Positions 32,801 through 41,742 of a DNA stretch of 64,000 nucleotides are shown one piece after another (positions within the stretch are counted from its first letter, which is position 1; each line of letters starts with the position of its first letter). The position numbers were made by a program, and so were the translations under genes. Under the pieces are notes generated by a model that was not told where the DNA came from, made no database searches, and saw only the letters and a program-made list of their open reading frames with translations. Origin of the DNA: Alphaproteobacteria bacterium HGW-Alphaproteobacteria-18 (GTDB lineage: Bacteria > Pseudomonadota > Alphaproteobacteria > Caulobacterales > Hyphomonadaceae); assembly GCA_002841155.1 (NCBI GenBank), contig PHEH01000008.1:95074-159073 (forward strand). The letters run 5' to 3'.

Positions 32801-34669
32801 ATGCTCCTGAACAATCTGAACACGCCCGCTGGGCCCGCTCTGGAAAGAAAGCTCGCAATCCTGGGTAATGGCCCCAGCCTGCGCGGGTTTGATTTCGCGC
32901 GCCTGGGCGGGATGGATACGTTGGGAATGAATGCCGCGTTCCGTTACTGGGACAAGATTGGCTGGCGGCCAAACCATTATGCCTGCCTTGATGATGCGCT
33001 GATCGATACGCACAAGGAAGACATCTGCCGCCTGATCGAAGAAGGCCGCATTGAATCATTCTTTCTATCAGGGCGTATTCTGGAAAGTCATCCCGGCCTG
33101 GCGCAACGAGAGAATGTGCGCTTTCTGGATTCCTATGTTCCCTATTGGCATGAAACCCGCGGTGCAGGATTTGGGGTTGAGCTAATAGATGCGCCCGCCT
33201 TCAGGACTGGCTGGCCCAACCTTTTGACGACCGGCGCCTATTCGCTGCGATATGCGGCGGAACTGGGCTACACGCAGCTGATCCTTCTGGGAATTGATCT
33301 GGACTATCAGCCCTTGCCTGAGGCGGCAGAGGCTGACGGGCTGCGACTGGTCATGACCGAAACACCAAAGGAAAATCCCAATTATTTCTTCGATGATTAT
33401 CAGCAGGCCGGGGACGAGTTTCATGTGCCCAATCCTGAGAGCCATGATCAGGAGTTGCATGTCGCCGCATTTGCGGCCGTCCGGGACGACTTTGAAAATG
33501 AGGGTCTGGATATTGAGCTGATCAACACCAATCCCGCGTCCCGTCTGAACCTGGAAGGCATTCTGCCCTATAGCGATATCCGCAAGGTGCTCGGAGAGCC
33601 GGCCCTGGGGGCGGTCGTCGTTCCCCTTACGCCGGGCGAACATGAGCAGTTGATGGATAATCTGTGGCTGTGGTCTCTGCCGGGCTTCGCGCCATTTCTC
33701 GGCAAGAAACCCCGGCAAGTCCCGGATTTGATTTTCGTCTGCAACAACGCTCGGGCCGCCGCAATTGAACCAACCGTGCTCGAAGCCATGAATAGCGCGC
33801 CTCATCTGCGTGCATGTTTCAATGATATAAGGTTTATCGATCTGAATCTCTCTGGCGACAGGGATCTTTATCTGCGGGACAATGTAGGCCCCGCCTCAGA
33901 ATTTGGCTGGCGCGCCGGCCCAAACCATCTGTTCTTTGGCGCGCTCGAGGCGCTGAAACAGCATTGGGGCCATGCCCTTTTCATGGAAACCGACTGTGTG
34001 CCGATCCATGCAGGCTGGCTCGGTAAGTTCAACAACCTTCTGGCCAGTGATGAACTGCCATGGGTTATCGGCAGCATCTACCGGGGCTCTGATCCTCTCG
34101 GATCGCGGGAGAAGCGCCACATAAATGGCAATGCCATCTATGCTACGGGTGATCCGGCCTTTCACGATTTTGTCGAAACGATCTGGCGCCCGAAACTCGA
34201 CCAGATGGTCAAGGAACGCCCCGAACTCGCCTTCGATTGCGTGCTTGAGGCGCTTTATGAACAGGCCAATGCGTTGGCCGGGGACGATGATGAACTCTGG
34301 AAGGCGCTGAGGAGCGCCAGCCATAAATTCCGCTACACAGAAGCCATCGTGAACCTTACCAGCGCCCGCCGCGGCCCTTATAAACTGGTCAAACAGATCA
34401 CCGACGCCATGTCGACTTCCCCCAATGCCTGCCTCGTTCATTCCAGGATGCTGGCTACATATGTGACCGTTCTGAGAAGAAGCGAAACGCCTCGCAATCT
34501 TAAGGCCATGCTGGACCTTATGAGAGCTGAAGCGCCCGATGCTCTGCTGCCAACCCTGCCGGAGGCGCCACCAACAAGCATGGGCACAGTGTCGCCCCGC
34601 CCGCCCTGGACGGTCAAACGGATTGTTAGCGGTGTCGCGCGCAGGGCACTGAATTGGGCGGGAGGTTAA
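32801..34669 (+). CDS. Two-domain glycosyltransferase (DUF115/GT42-like plus GT-A-like)
   Basis: A 622-residue protein. The N-terminal third opens with KLAILGNGPSLRGFDFARLGG and a following YACLDD, the nucleotide-binding signature of DUF115/Maf-like and CST-type (GT42) transferases, which use CMP-nonulosonates. TTGAYSLRYAAELGYTQLILLGIDLDY closes that domain. The second part has VPDLIFVCNNARAAAIEPTV and HALFMETDCVPIHAGWL, a GT-A-like acidic metal-site segment. ATG at 32801 is chosen for its AGGAA ribosome site; in-frame starts at 32744 (TTG) and 32759 are possible. It is divergent from wzm. The donor may be the CMP sugar made by the cytidylyltransferase at 35825, which is inference. Confidence 0.72.
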   Translation: MLLNNLNTPAGPALERKLAILGNGPSLRGFDFARLGGMDTLGMNAAFRYWDKIGWRPNHYACLDDALIDTHKEDICRLIEEGRIESFFLSGRILESHPGLAQRENVRFLDSYVPYWHETRGAGFGVELIDAPAFRTGWPNLLTTGAYSLRYAAELGYTQLILLGIDLDYQPLPEAAEADGLRLVMTETPKENPNYFFDDYQQAGDEFHVPNPESHDQELHVAAFAAVRDDFENEGLDIELINTNPASRLNLEGILPYSDIRKVLGEPALGAVVVPLTPGEHEQLMDNLWLWSLPGFAPFLGKKPRQVPDLIFVCNNARAAAIEPTVLEAMNSAPHLRACFNDIRFIDLNLSGDRDLYLRDNVGPASEFGWRAGPNHLFFGALEALKQHWGHALFMETDCVPIHAGWLGKFNNLLASDELPWVIGSIYRGSDPLGSREKRHINGNAIYATGDPAFHDFVETIWRPKLDQMVKERPELAFDCVLEALYEQANALAGDDDELWKALRSASHKFRYTEAIVNLTSARRGPYKLVKQITDAMSTSPNACLVHSRMLATYVTVLRRSETPRNLKAMLDLMRAEAPDALLPTLPEAPPTSMGTVSPRPPWTVKRIVSGVARRALNWAGG

Positions 34670-34749
34670 GCTTAGCGAGGTTTAAGCCTAAAAAGAGCCA
34701 CAAAGCCAAGGAACGTCAATAACTGGTCAGATCGCGGCGACCTATCGGA

Positions 34750-34778
34750 TTGTCACCCGGCAGGCTGCCACCTATACT
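34750..34778 (+). promoter_or_regulatory. Sigma-70-type promoter
   Basis: TTGTCA (34750-34755), a 17-base spacer and TATACT (34773-34778) give a near-consensus housekeeping promoter. Transcription would begin near 34785, about 30 bases before the glycosyltransferase ATG at 34817, and could drive the genes through 38589. Confidence 0.75.
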
Positions 34779-34816
34779 ACCCAAAGGTATATTGCTCGCG
34801 CGCAGGACTACGGAAA

Positions 34817-35791
34817 ATGATGACAGCAAGCATTATAATCCGCGCGCTGAACGAAGCCAAATGGCTCGGCAAGGCGCTTGAATCCTGCACGCAGCAGACC
34901 CTTCCGGAAGATGTTAAACTTGAGCTCATTCTGGTGGACTCCGGCTCCACAGATGAAACCATCAAGATCGCCAAGCGCCATGGTTGCCGCATCCTCCACA
35001 TCAGCAAGACAGACTTCACATTCGGCCGGTCGCTGAATGTTGGATGCGATGGGGCGGCGGGTGACATTCTGGTATTCATTTCCGCGCACTGTATTCCCAG
35101 CGATCCCAACTGGCTTGCCAATCTGATTGCGCCGCTGCGGGACGGTACCTGCGATTACGTATATGGTGGCCAGCATGGTCTTGAGGGCGTGACGCGTTTT
35201 TCCGAGGAGCAGGTTTTTGCCCACTACTTCCCTGCGGAAAGCGATTTGAAACAGGCCGGCTTTTTCTGCAACAACGCCAACGCCGCCATCACCCGCAAAG
35301 CGTGGGCGCCGATCCGGTTTGACGAAGAAGTCACCGGCCTTGAGGACATGGTCCTTGCAAAGGCGATTGTCGCAGGAGGGGGGCAGATCGGTTATGTGGC
35401 CGATGCGGGCGTCACTCATATCCATGAGGAAACCTATCGGCAGGTCCGGCGGCGCTATTTTCGCGAAGCGCTGACGATGCGCGACATCATGCCCGAAGTG
35501 CAGTTCAACCTTTTCGACCTCGTTCGCTGCTTTATGGCGGGTGTGACACATGACCTGGTTGAGGCGGCCCAGGAACGCGTGTTCTGGAAAGAGCTGGCGG
35601 GAATTTTCGCGTTCCGCTTCTCGCAATATTGGGGAACCTATCGCGGCCACAATGAACACCGCACGCTCTCCCGCTCTCAGAAGCAGGGATACTATTATCC
35701 GCGGCCAACCAAGCGCGCGGGCCGCAAAATCAAACCCTCGCAGTATACTGAAGGTCAGCTCCTCGAAGCGGAAACGAAATCGCGCAGCTAA
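34817..35791 (+). CDS. Family 2 glycosyltransferase
   Basis: GT-A fold enzyme, 324 residues. ASIIIRALNEAKWLGKALESC starts the domain, VDSGSTDETIKIAKRHGC holds the first acidic pair, and FGRSLNVGCDGAAGDILVFISAHCIPSDPNWL is the region where the usual DxD is replaced by SAHC, as in one rhamnosyltransferase-like subgroup. CNNANAAITRKAWAPIRFDEEVTGLEDMVLAK is the acceptor/base segment. It heads a probable operon with the cytidylyltransferase, dehydrogenase and DUF2793 genes behind a strong promoter. The donor is unknown. Confidence 0.87.
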   Translation: MMTASIIIRALNEAKWLGKALESCTQQTLPEDVKLELILVDSGSTDETIKIAKRHGCRILHISKTDFTFGRSLNVGCDGAAGDILVFISAHCIPSDPNWLANLIAPLRDGTCDYVYGGQHGLEGVTRFSEEQVFAHYFPAESDLKQAGFFCNNANAAITRKAWAPIRFDEEVTGLEDMVLAKAIVAGGGQIGYVADAGVTHIHEETYRQVRRRYFREALTMRDIMPEVQFNLFDLVRCFMAGVTHDLVEAAQERVFWKELAGIFAFRFSQYWGTYRGHNEHRTLSRSQKQGYYYPRPTKRAGRKIKPSQYTEGQLLEAETKSRS

Positions 35792-35824
35792 CTCCTCCAC
35801 CCCCACAGAAATGAGAACCATGGC

Positions 35825-36541
35825 ATGATTGATGGCCAGAAACTGACGGCACTTTTGCCGATGAAAGCCAATAGCGCCCGCGTCATTTCCAAGAATTTTC
35901 GGCAGATCGCGGGCAAGCCGCTGTTCCGCTGGATTCTCGATACAATGCTTGCCGTTCCGGAAATTGATCAGGTCGTCATCAACACGGATGCCCGTGAGAT
36001 ACTGGCACGCGAAGGACTGAAGGATGGCGACGCAAATGGGCGCGTCCTTATCCGGGATCGCAAGCCCGAAATCTGCGGTGATTTCGTTTCAATGAATCTC
36101 GTCCTCGCCGATGACATCGCGAACGTGCCTTCCGACCATTATCTGATGACACACACCACCAATCCGCTGCTCCGCGCCGAAACGATTGCGGACATGCTGC
36201 GTACCTACAAGAGCGGCATCGATAATGGCAAAGCCGACTCGCTGTTTTCCGTGAACAGAATGCAGACCCGCTTTTACACGCCGGATGGCGCCCCGATCAA
36301 TCATGATCCGGATAACCTCATCCGCACGCAGGATCTTGATCCGTATATGGAAGAAAATTCCGTCTGCTATCTCTTTACGCCCCAGAGCTTTCAGGCGACC
36401 CAGGCCCGGATCGGCCGGAAGCCCCTCCTTTTCCCGACGCCAAAGCTCGAATCTGTGGATATTGATGAACCCGCAGACTGGTTTATTGCCGAATCCCTTC
36501 TTCTCCGCGTCGCCGCTGGCGAAGCGCTGCCAACGGCCTGA
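35825..36541 (+). CDS. Acylneuraminate cytidylyltransferase family protein
   Basis: Nucleotidyltransferase that would activate a sugar acid (nonulosonate-like or Kdo-like) with CTP. In the 238-residue product the N-terminal signature is LLPMKANSARVISKNFRQIAGKPLF, a variant of the classical PARGGSKRxxxKN loop. VVINTDAREI, then HTTNPLLRAETI with its acceptor-site residues, and VDIDEPADWFIAESLL with the metal-binding Asp residues complete the family pattern. No nonulosonate synthase (NeuB-like) or epimerase is in the window, so the sugar cannot be named. The dehydrogenase gene starts three bases after its stop. Confidence 0.83.
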   Translation: MIDGQKLTALLPMKANSARVISKNFRQIAGKPLFRWILDTMLAVPEIDQVVINTDAREILAREGLKDGDANGRVLIRDRKPEICGDFVSMNLVLADDIANVPSDHYLMTHTTNPLLRAETIADMLRTYKSGIDNGKADSLFSVNRMQTRFYTPDGAPINHDPDNLIRTQDLDPYMEENSVCYLFTPQSFQATQARIGRKPLLFPTPKLESVDIDEPADWFIAESLLLRVAAGEALPTA

Positions 36542-36544
36542 AAC

Positions 36545-37486
36545 ATGTCGACACCCCGTATTCTCGTTACCTGCCCGCCAATGCTCGGCCTCTTTCCAGA
36601 GTTCAAACCCGATTTTGCCGCCGCTGGCCTGACCGGCATCCCGGCAAAGACGACCCAGATCCTCAGCGAGGACGAACTTATTGCTCTGTTGCCGGACTAT
36701 GATGGCTGGATCATCGGAGACGACCCAGCCTCCCGCCGCGTCATCGCTGCGGGAAAGGCCGGGAAGATGCGCGCCGCCATCAAATGGGGGGTGGGCGTAG
36801 ACAATGTGGACTTTGCCGCCTTCAAAGATCTCGGGGTTCCCGTCGAGAATACGCCCGGTGTGTTTGGCGGCGAGGTAGCCGATGTCGCTCTCACCTATAC
36901 GCTTGGCCTGGCACGGGAGACCTACCGGATCGACCGCGAAATCCGGCTGAACAATGCCTGGCCCAAGCCGAGCGGCATCAGCATGGCGGGCCGCACTGTC
37001 GCGCTTGTCGGCTTCGGCGATATCGGGCGCCAGACAGCCAAACGCATCGCCGCCTGCGGCAGCAACCTGATCATCTATGATCCGGCCTACGCGCCCGCCG
37101 ACGGCATACCCGCCGAGCCCGCCGTCTGGCCAGAGCGTATTGGCGAAGCTGATTTCATCATCTTCACCTGCCCACTGACACCGCATACGCGGGGGATGTT
37201 CAATCACGATCTGCTCGGCAAGCTAAAACCCGGTGTGCGCGTCGTGAATGTGGCGCGGGGCCCGGTTATCGTGGAAGATGCGCTGATTGAAGGCCTCTCT
37301 TCCGGCCTGATCCATTCGGCGGCCCTGGATGTATTTGAAGTCGAGCCCCTGCCGGCCGATTCGCCGCTGCGTGGTTTCGACAGATGCATCTTCGGATCGC
37401 ACAATGGATCGAATTCGGCGGACGCGGTGCGCCGTGTCAGCCGGATAGCGATTGGAAAAATGCAGCGCCTACTGGGTCTGTCCTGA
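36545..37486 (+). CDS. D-2-hydroxyacid dehydrogenase (phosphoglycerate-dehydrogenase-like)
   Basis: NAD-dependent D-isomer-specific hydroxyacid dehydrogenase, 313 residues. The cofactor loop is VALVGFGDIGRQTAKRIA; IKWGVGVDNVDFAAFKDLGVPVENTPG is the conserved substrate-side segment; VVNVARGPVIVEDALIEGL holds the catalytic Arg, and ALDVFEVEPLP the Glu. The usual terminal His lies in GSHNGSNS. It differs from SerA in lacking regulatory ACT domains. Its tight coupling to a CMP-sugar synthetase-like gene suggests a role in making or modifying an acidic sugar rather than serine synthesis. Confidence 0.85.
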   Translation: MSTPRILVTCPPMLGLFPEFKPDFAAAGLTGIPAKTTQILSEDELIALLPDYDGWIIGDDPASRRVIAAGKAGKMRAAIKWGVGVDNVDFAAFKDLGVPVENTPGVFGGEVADVALTYTLGLARETYRIDREIRLNNAWPKPSGISMAGRTVALVGFGDIGRQTAKRIAACGSNLIIYDPAYAPADGIPAEPAVWPERIGEADFIIFTCPLTPHTRGMFNHDLLGKLKPGVRVVNVARGPVIVEDALIEGLSSGLIHSAALDVFEVEPLPADSPLRGFDRCIFGSHNGSNSADAVRRVSRIAIGKMQRLLGLS

Positions 37487-37575
37487 TCAAAAAGGGGGGG
37501 ATAACCTTTCCACAATCCGCCCGGCCTGCGCCGCCTTCATACTCCCGGAATGATGAATTTCCGGGAGTTTTCAAG

Positions 37576-38589
37576 ATGGACACCACCGCGCGGCTTGGCC
37601 TGCCCTACCTTCTGCCTAATCAGGCGCAGAAGCACGTCACCCTCAACGATTCGCTAAGTCATCTGGACGCGCTGACGGGGCTCCTGATCCGTTCACGGCA
37701 AATCAGCGCCGAGCCAATATCGCCTTCGTCCGGCGACGCCTATCTTCTCCCAGAGGAAAGCACAGGCGCCAACTGGACCAGCCTGCCTGCCGGAGCGCTC
37801 GTCTGTTTTCAGGAGGGCGCATGGCGGGTTTTGCCCATTCCGATAGGATTGCGTGCATGGGTCGCAGATGAAGCAACACTGGTTGTGATGAGTTCAGAAG
37901 GATGGGTCACGGCAGCTCCGGCCCGCCTGTCCCGCCTCGGCATCGAAACCGACGCTGACCCGACAAACCGCCTCGCCGTCAAATCCGACTCGGTTCTGTT
38001 TTCTCATGATGATGTAACCCCTGGCACAGGCGATATGCGGCAGATAATTAACCGTCTTGATGCGGATAACTTCGCCTCGATCATTTTCCAGACCGATCAT
38101 GTCGGCGGCGGCGAAATCGGGCTTTCCGGCGATGCAGGGTTTGACCTTCGCACCAGCCCTGACGGGGCAGACTTCCAAACAGGTCTGCGTCTGCGTACAT
38201 CCGATGGAAAGGCAAGCTTTCCGGCGGGCTTTTCAGATCCCCTCACCCTCCTCGGGCAGTTGAAGTTGCGCTACAGCGCCGCGACGATTGCGGACGATAC
38301 CGTCGCGACAATCGATTTTGGGGAACCGGTCTACGGCTCAACTATTTTAGCTGTGCCAAATTCTCTTACTTCCGGCGCAGCTGTTTTCTTCTTTGCACGG
38401 ATGGCGCCGACGCCCTCACTCTCGCCGCTCTTTTCGGGCGGGCATGCTTTCACCCACAGCACAGGTGAGCTGACAGGCACGACCGGAACCGATGGCGGCA
38501 TTAATTTTTCCGCGACGAGCGACGGCCGGTTCCTGATCGAAAACCGGCGGGGCTATGCTGTTACCTATACGGTGTACGCGTTCAAATGA
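37576..38589 (+). CDS. DUF2793-containing protein
   Basis: A 337-residue protein beginning TARLGLPYLLPNQAQKHVTLND...LDAL, the signature of DUF2793, a domain found in alphaproteobacterial prophage and gene-transfer-agent-associated structural loci. The rest is glycine/serine/threonine-rich and probably beta-structured (FFFARMAPTPSL, SATSDGRFLIENRRGYAVTYTVYAF), as in tail-fibre or spike proteins. No signal peptide is visible. The ATG at 37576 has GGGAG upstream; the frame is open further upstream into the dehydrogenase gene. Its presence inside a surface-glycan operon is unexpected. The 3' end overlaps the convergent glycosyltransferase gene by eight bases. Confidence 0.75.
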   Translation: MDTTARLGLPYLLPNQAQKHVTLNDSLSHLDALTGLLIRSRQISAEPISPSSGDAYLLPEESTGANWTSLPAGALVCFQEGAWRVLPIPIGLRAWVADEATLVVMSSEGWVTAAPARLSRLGIETDADPTNRLAVKSDSVLFSHDDVTPGTGDMRQIINRLDADNFASIIFQTDHVGGGEIGLSGDAGFDLRTSPDGADFQTGLRLRTSDGKASFPAGFSDPLTLLGQLKLRYSAATIADDTVATIDFGEPVYGSTILAVPNSLTSGAAVFFFARMAPTPSLSPLFSGGHAFTHSTGELTGTTGTDGGINFSATSDGRFLIENRRGYAVTYTVYAFK

Positions 38590-39691
38590 TCCAGCTGACG
38601 CGTCGCAGGAAGTTTTCCCCGCAGGTATCTATCTGGATTTTGCAGGTCTGCGCCGGCGTCAATCCCGCATCGAAATGGATCGCCAAACTGGCGGGCCCAG
38701 CACGTTCCTGGCGTGCCGGAAAATCCACACTTGCCTGAAACGCGTCTGCTGGGCCGTCATAATCAATGCGGATGCCCGCCATCGGCCGATCCGCATAATG
38801 CGCCACAACCAGCGCGCAGCCAGGATGAATACGCCCATCCGCGCCGAGACCGAAGACCACAGGCCCGTTCCGGCGCAGACGGCGGAGCAGCTTCGTTTTC
38901 AAGCCTTCTGGCCAGATCCGGTCAGCAATCGCGTGGACGGCAAAGGCACGGAACGTGCCGCGCTGCATATCCTGCGGGGCGTGTTCAGCTATGATCGCGC
39001 GCAACTCAGCGCGCCGGCGTGTATTCAGGGACGCTGTCTTGGTATCGGCGCCCCACAGAACCATAGAGAGCGGTTCCTCTACAAATCCGAATTTCGATCC
39101 GTCTTTATACAGGCGAATCCAGAGATCCCAATCCATCGTGTAATGAAGGTCACGGTTCAAGCCACCGGCCCGGTTATACGCGGCGCGCGAAAACAGGCAG
39201 GATGGCTGGGAAATGATACCGGCTTGCAGCAGGCGCGGGCCCGGCGGCTCCACATTGAAATGGTATCCCGTCATCGCGCCCGCATCATCCAGAATGGTGC
39301 TGTGCCCATAGATGACCTCAAGAGACGTGTCGGCGGCATGGGCCGCCCGTATCTGCGCCAGCGCGCCGGGCATCAGGATATCATCGGCGTTCAGCCACCC
39401 GAGCCAATCCCCTTCAAGATTGTCCCAGCCCTCCAGGATGGCATCGGATTGCCCCTTGTCGGGACCATGACGACGAAATGCCAACCAGTCTGCATTGGCG
39501 TCCGCCAGAGCCTTCACACGGGCATCGCCCGAGGCATCCAGAAGCGCGACAGCAACTCCCGAGCCCTGACACTTCAGGCTCGCCAGAGCCTGTGGAAGAA
39601 ACGGATGCCACGCGCCGACGGGCACTGAGATCGCGAAGGATTGCATTGGATCAGGCTCTCGCATGTCTACCGCTTGTGGGGTGAACTGCAT
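38582..39691 (-). CDS. Family 2 glycosyltransferase
   Basis: A 369-residue protein with a GT2 domain in its first 250 residues: FAISVPVGAWHPFLPQALASL, then GDWLGWLNADDILMPGAL with the metal motif NADD, and ISQPSCLFSRAAYNRAGG...YTMDWDLWIRL. The same sequence plan occurs in the N-terminal domain of the giant protein at 22620 (GDILTWLNSDDFYP, MDYEYWVRI), so the two are probably paralogous. About 100 C-terminal residues beyond the GT2 domain are beta-rich and of unknown role. In-frame ATGs at 39664 and 39646 are plausible alternative starts; the last begins directly at the GT2 fold. Confidence 0.83.
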   Translation of the reverse strand: MQFTPQAVDMREPDPMQSFAISVPVGAWHPFLPQALASLKCQGSGVAVALLDASGDARVKALADANADWLAFRRHGPDKGQSDAILEGWDNLEGDWLGWLNADDILMPGALAQIRAAHAADTSLEVIYGHSTILDDAGAMTGYHFNVEPPGPRLLQAGIISQPSCLFSRAAYNRAGGLNRDLHYTMDWDLWIRLYKDGSKFGFVEEPLSMVLWGADTKTASLNTRRRAELRAIIAEHAPQDMQRGTFRAFAVHAIADRIWPEGLKTKLLRRLRRNGPVVFGLGADGRIHPGCALVVAHYADRPMAGIRIDYDGPADAFQASVDFPARQERAGPASLAIHFDAGLTPAQTCKIQIDTCGENFLRRVSWII

Positions 39692-39922
39692 TCGTCAGAA
39701 ACTGCAACATCTTCTTTTGCTCTGTCGTAGAGGCTCAGACGCGGATTTCTGCGATAGGCCAGCTTCCCATGATTGAGCAAACAGCACCCTGAATCGCACT
39801 TAGGAGCGCCTGAATGCGATGCCGCTCCTGAAAGCCCGGATTGACATTACCCCCCTCATTGGCGACCTGTCAGCAGCATTTATGCAGGCTAGCAGCCGTG
39901 CAGAGGCATAAAAAGGATTGCG

Positions 39923-40486
39923 ATGTTTTTTGCTCAGTCCATCCCGGAGGTCATCCTCGTAAAGCCGCCGCGGCTGGGCGATGCACGGGGATATTTCAGC
40001 GAAACTTATAGAGAGAGCATTTACCGTGATAACGGCATTTCCGGCCCTTTTGTGCAGGACAATCATTCTCTTTCCAGCGCACGTTTTGTGCTGCGGGGAC
40101 TGCACTTTCAGATTGGGCCTGCTGCTCAGGCGAAACTTGTCCGCTGCACACGTGGCGCCATCTTTGATGTCGCTGTGGATATCCGAAAGGGTTCGCCGAC
40201 TTTTGGCGCCTATGTCGGAGCGGAACTCTCTGAGGAAAACGGGCACCAGCTCTATGTGCCAGTAGGCTTTGCTCATGGCTTCTGCACACTGACAACAGAT
40301 TGCGAAGTCCAGTACAAGGTATCGGCCTATTATGATCGCGAACATGATCGCGGTCTCGCCTGGAACGATCCTTCCGTCGGCATCCGATGGCCATTTGAGG
40401 GGTATGAACCTATCCTTTCGGAAAAGGATGCCATACAGCCCACACTGTCGGAACTTCCAGACTATTTCAGTTACCGCGCGGGATGA
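39923..40486 (+). CDS. rmlC: dTDP-4-dehydrorhamnose 3,5-epimerase
   Basis: Cupin-fold epimerase of the dTDP-L-rhamnose pathway, 187 residues (usual size). GDARGYFSETY and FVQDNHSLSSARFVLRGLHFQ contain the substrate site, with the catalytic His at residue 61; VRCTRGAIFDVAVDIRKGSPTFG and LYVPVGFAHGFCTL complete the family signature. A good AGGA precedes the ATG. The rmlB gene begins directly after its stop codon. Confidence 0.95.
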   Translation: MFFAQSIPEVILVKPPRLGDARGYFSETYRESIYRDNGISGPFVQDNHSLSSARFVLRGLHFQIGPAAQAKLVRCTRGAIFDVAVDIRKGSPTFGAYVGAELSEENGHQLYVPVGFAHGFCTLTTDCEVQYKVSAYYDREHDRGLAWNDPSVGIRWPFEGYEPILSEKDAIQPTLSELPDYFSYRAG

Positions 40487-41584
40487 ATGCTGAAGGATAC
40501 TGACCCAGTGAAAGTGATCGTGACCGGAGGGGCTGGCTTCATAGGCTCGGCTGTCGTTCGCTATCTGATCGAAAACACATCCGTTTTCGTTACGGTCGTC
40601 GACAAGCTGACCTACTCGGCCAATCTCAATTCCCTCGCCCCGGTATCGTCTTCCTCGCGATACAAATTCATCCGCGAAGACATTTGCGATAGCTCTGCCA
40701 TGCTGAGCCTTTTTCTGGCAGAGCAGCCTGATTATGTGTTGCATCTCGCTGCGGAAACACATGTCGACCGGTCAATTTCCAGCTCCCAGCAATTTATCCA
40801 GACCAATATCAACGGCACATACACTCTTCTGGAAGCCGCCCGCGCGCACTACGCGGCAATGCCGCACGATCTGCGCAGCCGGTTCCGCTTTCTCCATGTC
40901 TCAACAGATGAAGTCTATGGATCTCTCGGCCCGGAAGGCCTCTTTCGCGAGACAACAGCTTATGATCCGTCCTCCCCTTATTCAGCATCAAAGGCTGCCT
41001 CCGATCACCTCGCCAAAGCCTGGCACCGAACCTACGGCCTTCCGGTAGTCATCTCAAACTGTTCTAACAATTATGGGCCATATCACTTCCCCGAAAAGCT
41101 CATCCCCCTGATAATTTTAAACGCCCTGGAAGGAAAGGATCTTCCTATCTACGGAGACGGCTCAAACATTCGAGACTGGCTGTATGTTGATGACCACGCC
41201 AGGGCCCTGTGGATGATTGCCACGGAGGGGCGCCTAGGAGAGACATATAACGTTGGCGGCCAGAACGAGCGAACCAACCTGCAAGTTGTTCAAAAGATTT
41301 GCGACCTGCTTGACGAACTGCGACCAAGCAAGAAACCACGCCGTGAACTGATCAGTTTTGTCACCGACCGACCTGGTCACGATCAGCGCTATGCAATTGA
41401 CGCAACAAAGCTTCAGAGTGAACTTGGCTGGAAAGCTGAAGAGAGTTTCGATACGGGCATACGCAAGACCGTTCAGTGGTTTCTGGACAATCCCGAATGG
41501 TGGGGGGCGCTTCGCAAAACCGTATACGCCGGTGATCGGCTCGGCCTGATATCCTCATCCGACGATCCGGAACAAAAGAACTGA
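40487..41584 (+). CDS. rmlB: dTDP-glucose 4,6-dehydratase
   Basis: NAD-dependent dehydratase forming dTDP-4-keto-6-deoxyglucose, 365 residues. [19 protein letters not shown] is the Rossmann loop, [14 protein letters not shown] and [13 protein letters not shown] (catalytic Thr-Asp-Glu) follow, then [15 protein letters not shown] with Tyr/Lys, and [18 protein letters not shown]. The ATG directly follows the rmlC stop. A GTG seven codons later gives a more typical N-terminus and could be the true start. The product feeds RmlC and RmlD, the latter encoded 7 kb away on the other strand. Confidence 0.95.
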   Translation: MLKDTDPVKVIVTGGAGFIGSAVVRYLIENTSVFVTVVDKLTYSANLNSLAPVSSSSRYKFIREDICDSSAMLSLFLAEQPDYVLHLAAETHVDRSISSSQQFIQTNINGTYTLLEAARAHYAAMPHDLRSRFRFLHVSTDEVYGSLGPEGLFRETTAYDPSSPYSASKAASDHLAKAWHRTYGLPVVISNCSNNYGPYHFPEKLIPLIILNALEGKDLPIYGDGSNIRDWLYVDDHARALWMIATEGRLGETYNVGGQNERTNLQVVQKICDLLDELRPSKKPRRELISFVTDRPGHDQRYAIDATKLQSELGWKAEESFDTGIRKTVQWFLDNPEWWGALRKTVYAGDRLGLISSSDDPEQKN

Positions 41585-41742
41585 CGCTTGGAAAACTTGC
41601 GAGGCTGACTTGCCGATGCCGCCGGTTGGGTTGCCATCTTCTTACCAGATACGGTCTTAGAAATGCACACTTAGGCGATTGCAAAGCGCGCAGGCGGCGA
41701 TAGCTTGCGCGATCGCGTACGCTGGCAAGTAATAATGGGAAC

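Noticed and set aside
32640-33059. N-terminal extension of wzm
   Set aside because: The extra 140 codons are Arg/Cys-rich, unrelated to Wzm, and overlap the divergent glycosyltransferase gene.
39841-39846. TTGACA hexamer upstream of rmlC as a -35 box
   Set aside because: No acceptable -10 hexamer lies 16-18 bases downstream (GACCTG at the expected place).
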